Below are positions 6,856-11,614 of a stretch of DNA of 11,614 bases, in pieces. Position numbers and translations under genes: made by a program. Position 1 is the first letter of the stretch. Each line of letters starts with the position of its first letter. The notes beneath the pieces were generated by a model. It was not told where the DNA came from, did not search any database, and saw nothing but the letters and a program-made list of their open reading frames with translations. Source of the DNA: CAYUWG01 sp964448285 (lineage in GTDB: Bacteria > Bacteroidota > Ignavibacteria > SZUA-365); assembly GCA_964448285.1 (NCBI GenBank), contig CAYUWG010000094.1, positions 1 to 11,614 on the forward strand, read 5' to 3'.

Positions 6856-8577
6856 TCAAAAGCGAAACCCGAATAACCCACCGCTTTCCTCTGCATCAGT
6901 CAACACAGTTGGGAGTACGTGGTCGCGCAGGTCAAAACCCGCGACAGTCTCCTTGAAAGCATCGTCCTCATTCATCGTTACGAGGTATTGAAAGCCCAGC
7001 TCCTGTGCTGTTTCGGCACCGACCTTCAATGCGCTGATCAGTTGCCGGCCATCGACACCGTCGAAGAGATGGCTATCATGAATGAGGAAGCCCGGTCCGA
7101 CGCCTCGGCTGGCGCATAGCCGCATGAGCATCATGTCAAAACAAAAGATCTGCATATTCTTGATTCCCTTGCTTCGCGAACCCTGCATCGGGAACTGGAA
7201 TGTGGGCCCGTTGGATGTCTCCTCCACGGTCATACTGCCGGCGGATTCGTAGAGCCTCCGAGAGGTTTCCTCAAACGCAAGTATTGCCTCCGACAATCGC
7301 GCTCTCTGTTCGGAGAAATCGCGCCGGAGGCGCAAGGTAAGGCGATTCCGCTCGATCTCCAGCTCGTTCTTGGTTCCCTCAAGCTGTTCGGCGGCTTCGA
7401 AGCGCTGCCGCAGGGACTCAACGTTCGCTTCTATGCGCCCGGCTTCCCCTTGTAATTGGGAGAACTGGTCCAGCGCGCCGTGACTCTGCAACACTGCCAT
7501 CACCGTAGCGCGCCTCCCGTCGAGCCGGAGCTTCTCCTGTTCTCGCGTTGCCACACGCTGCTTCGCCGCGTCCAGTTCCCCGGCAAGGTAGTCTCGCCGA
7601 TTTCGTTTCACTGATTCGTGGAAGCTCTGCACATCTTCGTAGCGCTTGATCGCTAGGTCCGGAAGTGCGATCCCGGCTTCCGCATAGACATTCTGAAGAT
7701 CTGTCGGTGACGGGGGCGCTTCCGCTTTTAGTGCACGATCCAGATCGCCGATTGTGGCTGCGTCAATCACGTTGGCGTTCGCAAGGTCATTGATCGCGCG
7801 GGTGAGCTGATCGGCCTCTGCCTCCAGTTCCGCGTACTGCGGCAGCACACGAAATGCAGCAACCTGCGTCTTGAGATCTGTAAGTCGGGCCTCCGCCACA
7901 GTCAATTGAGTGCGAAGATCCGACGCCTTTCCCACAATGCTGCCGAACGCGCCGACAGCTGCCGCCTTCTTCAGCTCACCGAGCGTTTTCTCGCGATCGC
8001 GGACTTTCTGCCAGTCGCTGGCAATCTTCCAATCCATACCGAGCATAAACAGCAAGGCGACCTGATAGTCCCCGGCCTGCTGCATCGTCGCCTGCTTCTC
8101 AGGCGTCGTGAATGCTCCGCTGAGTTGCCGGCGCACGAAGTAGGCAAACAGCGAACGGAATGTCGGCACCCTTCCATCAGCATCCTGGACTTGGCGCAAC
8201 CCGAACATTTTCTCGCCAAGGAGTTCCACCCACTCGGAATTCGAGAGACTGGTCTTGCCATTCAGGAAGCTCGCGCCTTCTACGTGAATCTTAGCTTTCT
8301 GGTGGCCTGATCGTTCGACTCTAAGCTCCTCGCCGCCGAGGTCGAAGGTCATGCCAAACGATGCGGCAGCGAGCGCTTCTGAACGGAACAGCGAATCCCT
8401 ACCGACATCCGAGCCCGTCAGGAAATGCACGATTTCAATCAGGCTGGTCTTGCCCGCTCGGTTTCGGGTCTGCTTATCGCTGGCGCCCGCCTCCTTCTGC
8501 GCGATCAGCACGTTCAGGCCGGACTTGAACTCAAGCGCCTTGAAAGTCGGAAGACTACTGAAAATGCGGTGGATCAT
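6856..8577 (-). CDS. DUF2326-type coiled-coil ABC ATPase of an ABC-three-component (ABC-3C) system
   Basis: 573-residue SMC/Rad50-like ABC ATPase. The N-terminal half-domain carries a degenerate Walker A, TRNRAGKTSLIE, with Gly42-Lys43-Thr44 and Thr37 where the first glycine should be. The middle (about 190-440) is rich in Glu/Arg/Leu/Ala and predicted coiled coil. The C-terminal domain has the DUF2326 features: a signature-like SRSKGIKNMQ near 465-475, then FLIHDSHLFDGVDGRQ with Asp501 as the Walker B acidic residue and Ser-His where SMC proteins have Glu. In ABC-3C systems this ATPase is thought to sense a DNA or nucleoprotein state and control the effector. The ATG at 8577 overlaps the middle-component stop as ATGA. 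It is the last gene of the cassette and converges on the HicA gene. It lacks a Rad50 zinc hook and is too short for SMC or Lamassu LmuB-type proteins. Family call is strong; function is by analogy. Confidence 0.88.
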   Translation of the reverse strand: MIHRIFSSLPTFKALEFKSGLNVLIAQKEAGASDKQTRNRAGKTSLIEIVHFLTGSDVGRDSLFRSEALAAASFGMTFDLGGEELRVERSGHQKAKIHVEGASFLNGKTSLSNSEWVELLGEKMFGLRQVQDADGRVPTFRSLFAYFVRRQLSGAFTTPEKQATMQQAGDYQVALLFMLGMDWKIASDWQKVRDREKTLGELKKAAAVGAFGSIVGKASDLRTQLTVAEARLTDLKTQVAAFRVLPQYAELEAEADQLTRAINDLANANVIDAATIGDLDRALKAEAPPSPTDLQNVYAEAGIALPDLAIKRYEDVQSFHESVKRNRRDYLAGELDAAKQRVATREQEKLRLDGRRATVMAVLQSHGALDQFSQLQGEAGRIEANVESLRQRFEAAEQLEGTKNELEIERNRLTLRLRRDFSEQRARLSEAILAFEETSRRLYESAGSMTVEETSNGPTFQFPMQGSRSKGIKNMQIFCFDMMLMRLCASRGVGPGFLIHDSHLFDGVDGRQLISALKVGAETAQELGFQYLVTMNEDDAFKETVAGFDLRDHVLPTVLTDAEESGGLFGFRF

Positions 8578-8822
8578 GGCGCCTGCCGACTCAGAAGACC
8601 TTCGTGAAGCTCAATAGCTCCGATCATAAAGAGAAGGTCGAGAGCAAGAACAAATCCGTCATAGCGGAGGGGCGGTGCTCCCTTCAGTGTCTTGTCATCT
8701 CGGCGCGGCAGTTCTTCCCAAAGCGCGGAAACCGTCTTCGGCTGGGACAAGTGTTGCAATATGCGCGCCCCCACCGTGAGGAGGGCGCGATCCTGCGGAA
8801 GATGTTTGGATGGCAGAATCAT
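8574..8822 (-). CDS. ABC-3C system middle component (MC6-like small protein)
   Basis: 82-residue protein that fits the small middle component of ABC-3C systems, most like the type I remember as middle component 6. Features: an opening MILPSKHLPQDRALL, a helix VGARILQHL, the KTVSALWEEL turn, then YDGFVLALDLLFMIGAIEL and a final EGLLSR. The pattern of helices followed by a short hairpin suggests a winged-helix-like adaptor between ATPase and effector. The start is ATG 8822, which overlaps the effector stop as ATGA. An in-frame ATG at 8858 would add 12 residues lying inside the effector gene and unlike the family. Its stop overlaps the ATPase start in the same way. Being so small it is easily missed by automated annotation. 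The exact role is inferred from position and family. Confidence 0.8.
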   Translation of the reverse strand: MILPSKHLPQDRALLTVGARILQHLSQPKTVSALWEELPRRDDKTLKGAPPLRYDGFVLALDLLFMIGAIELHEGLLSRQAP

Positions 8823-9724
8823 GATGCTGGTTTCCGCGGCTCCTCGAAGATGTCGCAACGTTCAAAGTAGTAGGCGATCACGGTCAACACCGCCAATTCG
8901 TGCTCGGGCGATCCTCGCCCGTCACCACCCGCCCAAGCCTGAATCTCAGCGAAGAGATCATTAGGTCGAAATCCTCTGCGCAACTCCAAGTACCTTGCCT
9001 TGAAGGACTCCGCAATGCGCTCGCCGAGCGCTTCGTCGTGCCATTGCCTGAAAAATCCCTCCACCAGCGGCGCCTTCGCCATTCCTGCCTTCAGCAACGT
9101 CGCGACGCTTTCAGATAAGGCGTTCGCCTCTATCTTTCCCATGGGGACATCTTTCACCTCTTGCGGTATCGGAACGGGCCGGCCAGCGATTGTTTCAAGC
9201 ACGACCTGCAAGTCGGCGAAACCCAACCTCAGCTTGGTCTCGTCCGATAGCGCGGCCAATCCAAACCATGACTGCAAGTCGTCCAGTGACAATTTGCGGA
9301 AAATTATCCGGAACTCCTCCAGCCCCCACGGTTTCAGTGTGATCCCGGGATTCGCTTTCTCAAAGTCGAGCAACGCCGTTTGCACATGTGGCGGCAAACC
9401 ATCCACGGCATTGTGGGCGAAGACCCATTCGTCGAAATGCTGGCCCCAGTGCTCCTTGGCACCTTCAAAATCCTCCTGAATCTTCTGAATGGCTTTGGCC
9501 TCGCTCATCTCGTTCGGGGCATACACCTGAAAAAGTCTCCGCTCGGACTTGAGGAAGCCGTCGTTCTTGCGGTCTCCCCGGTTGCCCCAGGGACGGCAGG
9601 CCATGAAATCCGCTTTGTAGGCAAATCCCATCAGCTGCTCGAAGAAATCTTGAAACGCATCTCCCTTCGCCCGGAGGAAAGCGTTCTCGAACTTCTGCTC
9701 GTAGTAGGCCTGTTGAAGGTTCAT
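8819..9724 (-). CDS. ABC-3C system effector protein, putative restriction-endonuclease-like N-terminal domain
   Basis: 301-residue protein. The N-terminal region (1-75) has helix FQDFFEQLMGFAY, then PWGNRGDRKNDGFL and FQVYAPNE. This is a D...QxY arrangement resembling PD-(D/E)XK nucleases, with Asp51 or Asp55 as the acidic residue and Gln66/Tyr68 where E-x-K would normally be. The rest (about 100-301) is helical, with repeated phenylalanine/leucine-rich segments, and probably forms the ABC-3C-specific domain that meets the ATPase and middle component. ATG 9724 overlaps the methyltransferase-specificity stop as ATGA, with GGAGG 12 bases upstream; its stop overlaps the next gene likewise. In such systems this subunit is the presumed toxic arm, acting on DNA when released by the ATPase. 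Without the canonical lysine, catalysis is uncertain; it might be a binding domain or a variant nuclease. No transmembrane segment is seen. Confidence 0.72.
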   Translation of the reverse strand: MNLQQAYYEQKFENAFLRAKGDAFQDFFEQLMGFAYKADFMACRPWGNRGDRKNDGFLKSERRLFQVYAPNEMSEAKAIQKIQEDFEGAKEHWGQHFDEWVFAHNAVDGLPPHVQTALLDFEKANPGITLKPWGLEEFRIIFRKLSLDDLQSWFGLAALSDETKLRLGFADLQVVLETIAGRPVPIPQEVKDVPMGKIEANALSESVATLLKAGMAKAPLVEGFFRQWHDEALGERIAESFKARYLELRRGFRPNDLFAEIQAWAGGDGRGSPEHELAVLTVIAYYFERCDIFEEPRKPAS

Positions 9725-11614
9725 GACCTAGAAGTACCTCCATCGGGCTTTTCCTCTCCCCAGACGCGGGCGAGGGCGGATTGGATCTTCTTCTCGAAGC
9801 GGGCCATCAGTTCTCGATTGGCGCCGACCAGCACTTGCTCGGCGTCGATCTCGGCGGCGATGGCTTGCTGCGTGGCGACATCGTCAGGGATCGGAATTGG
9901 AATGCTGTTCAGAGCTTGTTGGTTCAGCTTTGGCTGCGCCGCACCCGTGACAAACTCCTCGATGGCAATAGAGTTGAGATAGACCTCCACGAATTTCTGA
10001 GTTGCCGGACTCTCGAACTTCAAAACGTGTGCGTGGTTGTTGACCCAGCATTTTCCCGAAACAGAAAACGCAATGGGTGTCGAGCGTGCGAGCAGATTCG
10101 CGCCATCTTCCGAGATAAGCAGAATGTTTTCGTCAAAGATGTAATCGGCGACGTGATCGACGATTCCCGAAGCTCCATAGTATGGGAACGGACCTTCCTT
10201 CCGATCGCCTTTGGTGATGGGTACGCGGCGTGAATCCAGATTCTCAGCAAGGCTACCAAGTTGACGTTTCGGCCAGCCGGGGTGGATGGGGATATGGGGG
10301 CGGTAGTGGTCGAGTACGGCGCGGGCGCCGTTGATGACTTTCTGGTAACCGTCGATCTCCGCCACGATCGCCTTCTGCACCTCCAGCGGCGGCAGGGGGA
10401 TTTGGAGTTCGCAGAATTTCGATTTGGAAATCTCAGCGAACGTTCCGCCCGTCGCCCATGCTTCCATCGTCGGCACCAGCTTGGTGAGCGCGAGCGCAAC
10501 ATACTCCGGCACCGCCCGCTTCGGATCTTCGATCACGACATTCTTGAAGCCCTGATTCGTTGCGATTGGAATCCGGTTGATTGCTATGCGCCCGATGGTC
10601 GCCCGGGTCGATACGATCACCGAGTTTGCCGGGATCATTTTCGCGGAGGACTCGCGCAGACCCTTCTCCGAAACGGTCCGCTTGGTCGAAGTGATTTGCG
10701 AGATAAAGTTCGATGCGGGAAGGTCGACCAGTGTTGCCCAAGGAATGCCTCCGCCCCAATAGTCCTCGACTTCGGACTTCGGTGTACCTCCGCTTTCAAC
10801 GCGGAATAGACCGGCTTCACCAAGGGAGACAATCGGAAAACCATGATTGCTCGCGACTCCTTCCCGGTACCTTTCTGCGCTCAGGTTGTAGTCGCCGTTC
10901 GCGGCGATCTTCTCCTTCGATACGATCAGGCCCAGCGTCGGCTGGAAGCCCTCACCCTGCCCTCTCCCAGAGGGAGAGGGTTCTATCGTTTCTCTATCGC
11001 GTAGCCGGCGCAGATACTCGGCTATCTCGGCATGGGCTTGGGGCAAGTCGTTCTTGTCAATCTCCCGGCGCTGGGCGCCGAGGCCGAAGCCGTCGCTCTC
11101 GACTTTGAAGAACGCAATCGTGTTCGTCTTCTTCGCGAGTGACTTGTCGAGAATCAGTATCGACGTCTTGACGCCGGAGTAGGGATTGAACACGCCCGCC
11201 GGCATTGAGACGACGGCGACGAGGTATTCCTCCACGAGCATCTTCCGCAGTTGTTTGTATGCGGTCTGGCTCTGGAAGATGATGCCTTCGGGCACGATGA
11301 TGCCGGCGCGTCCGTTGGGCGTCAGATGCTCGGCCATGTAGTCCACGAACAGCACCTCGCTGCGTTTGCTCTGCACCGAGAAGCGGTTGTGCGGTTTGAT
11401 GCCTCCCTTCGGCGACATGAACGGCGGATTGGCAAGGATCACGTCGGCATACTCGTTCCATTTATCCTGCGAGGTGAGCGTGTCGTACTCGTATATCTGC
11501 GGCGCGACGAAACCGTGCAGGTACATATTCACGAGCGAAAGCCGGACCATGTCGGGCGAGATATCGTAGCCCTTGAAACTCTTTGCGAGCCGTTCGCGCT
11601 CATCGGGTGTGAGG
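9721..11614 (-). CDS. Fused type I-like DNA adenine methyltransferase and specificity protein (HsdM-HsdS), N-terminus cut by window edge
   Basis: The reading frame stays open to the right edge, so the gene continues beyond it; 630 residues are visible. The first codons read LTPDERERLAKSFKGYDISP and run on to DMVRLSLVNMYLHGF, a typical HsdM stretch. Counting from the Met at 11550, motif IV NPPF of N6-adenine (gamma-class) methyltransferases is at residues 41-44. SAM motif I should lie outside the window. After about residue 235 the protein becomes an HsdS-like specificity module: TRD1 (about 238-382), conserved region LPPLEVQKAIVAEIDGYQ (about 386-403), TRD2 from about 427, and a second conserved region DDVATQQAIAAEIDAEQ near 555 with a C-terminal helix. 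Two TRDs imply a bipartite recognition sequence. No HsdR is in view; the ABC-3C genes follow with a 4-base overlap. A palindromic repeat lies inside (10949-10980). Confidence 0.88.
   Translation of the reverse strand, partial: LTPDERERLAKSFKGYDISPDMVRLSLVNMYLHGFVAPQIYEYDTLTSQDKWNEYADVILANPPFMSPKGGIKPHNRFSVQSKRSEVLFVDYMAEHLTPNGRAGIIVPEGIIFQSQTAYKQLRKMLVEEYLVAVVSMPAGVFNPYSGVKTSILILDKSLAKKTNTIAFFKVESDGFGLGAQRREIDKNDLPQAHAEIAEYLRRLRDRETIEPSPSGRGQGEGFQPTLGLIVSKEKIAANGDYNLSAERYREGVASNHGFPIVSLGEAGLFRVESGGTPKSEVEDYWGGGIPWATLVDLPASNFISQITSTKRTVSEKGLRESSAKMIPANSVIVSTRATIGRIAINRIPIATNQGFKNVVIEDPKRAVPEYVALALTKLVPTMEAWATGGTFAEISKSKFCELQIPLPPLEVQKAIVAEIDGYQKVINGARAVLDHYRPHIPIHPGWPKRQLGSLAENLDSRRVPITKGDRKEGPFPYYGASGIVDHVADYIFDENILLISEDGANLLARSTPIAFSVSGKCWVNNHAHVLKFESPATQKFVEVYLNSIAIEEFVTGAAQPKLNQQALNSIPIPIPDDVATQQAIAAEIDAEQVLVGANRELMARFEKKIQSALARVWGEEKPDGGTSRS
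10949..10980. repeat. GC-rich palindromic repeat unit (REP/MITE-like) inside a coding region
   Basis: CCCTCACCCTG (10949-10959) leads into a perfect 9-base inverted repeat: CCCTCTCCC (10960-10968), loop AGA, GGGAGAGGG (10972-10980). This resembles a dispersed palindrome that I recall seeing in many bacterial genomes as CCCTCACCCT...CCCTCTCCC...GGGAGAGGG. On the minus strand it is read in frame as EPSPSGRGQGEGF, at the junction between the methyltransferase core and its C-terminal/specificity part, so the insertion has been tolerated as a linker. No second copy was noticed in the window. Confidence 0.75.

Noticed and set aside
6856..8577. SMC, Rad50, RecN, Wadjet JetC or Lamassu ATPase
   Set aside because: Length, missing zinc hook or long arms, and the C-terminal FLIHDSHLFDGVD motif all fit DUF2326 instead.
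8823..8858. Upstream start (8858) for the middle component
   Set aside because: The extra 12 residues lie wholly within the effector coding region and precede the conserved MILPSKHLP opening; ATG 8822 gives a precise ATGA overlap.
9380..9982. Plus-strand frame of 200 codons across the effector/specificity junction
   Set aside because: It spans two well-supported opposite-strand genes and has no family resemblance.
9721..11614. Complete type I restriction-modification system
   Set aside because: No HsdR helicase-nuclease is in the window and the M gene itself is cut at the edge; only M-S is supported.

Overview
The window carries two unrelated blocks that meet in a convergent junction near 6756-6855. 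The left block (about 94-6755, + strand) is a heavy-metal efflux operon followed by a small toxin-antitoxin pair. The right block (about 6856-11614, - strand) is a four-gene defence-type cassette that runs off the right edge. The organism is a Gram-negative bacterium, since it has an outer-membrane efflux channel, a lipoprotein periplasmic adaptor and an RND pump. The phylum cannot be fixed from this window. Protein style and moderate GC in the left block are compatible with the Bacteroidota/Ignavibacteria/Chlorobi side, but this is a guess.

Left block: a TolC/CzcC-type outer-membrane channel (94-1341, TTG start), a lipoprotein membrane-fusion protein of the CzcB/CusB type (1371-2483), a PII-superfamily protein (2485-2817) and a CzcA-type HME-RND pump (2817-5903). 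Genes are tightly packed with good ribosome-binding sites, so this is one operon. The pump carries Asp395, Asp401 and Glu408 with the same spacing as the essential CzcA residues, which argues for divalent cations rather than Cu(I)/Ag(I). The PII protein aligns with GlnB without gaps but has lost most residues used for 2-oxoglutarate binding, uridylylation and ATP-phosphate contact. After the pump come a possible 46-residue Met/His-rich small ORF (5950-6090) and a TA pair (6104-6755). The antitoxin looks like a Phd-type N-terminus joined to a HicB-like domain, and the toxin is HicA-like.

Right block, read leftward: a fused type I-style methyltransferase plus specificity protein (N-terminus outside the window, two target-recognition domains), a putative nuclease-type ABC-three-component (ABC-3C) effector (8819-9724), an 82-residue middle component (8574-8822) and a DUF2326-type coiled-coil ABC ATPase (6856-8577). 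Every junction in this cassette is a 4-bp ATGA stop/start overlap, so all four products are probably translationally coupled. No HsdR is visible. The arrangement suggests a modification/specificity protein working with an ABC-3C module, possibly as an alternative restriction arm. A widespread GC-rich palindromic repeat sits in frame inside the methyltransferase-specificity gene.

Sampled lines of the right block are more GC-rich than those of the left (hand counts on a few 60-base lines: about 53-62% against about 47%), consistent with separate acquisition. No tRNA, rRNA, CRISPR array, transposase or integrase was seen.
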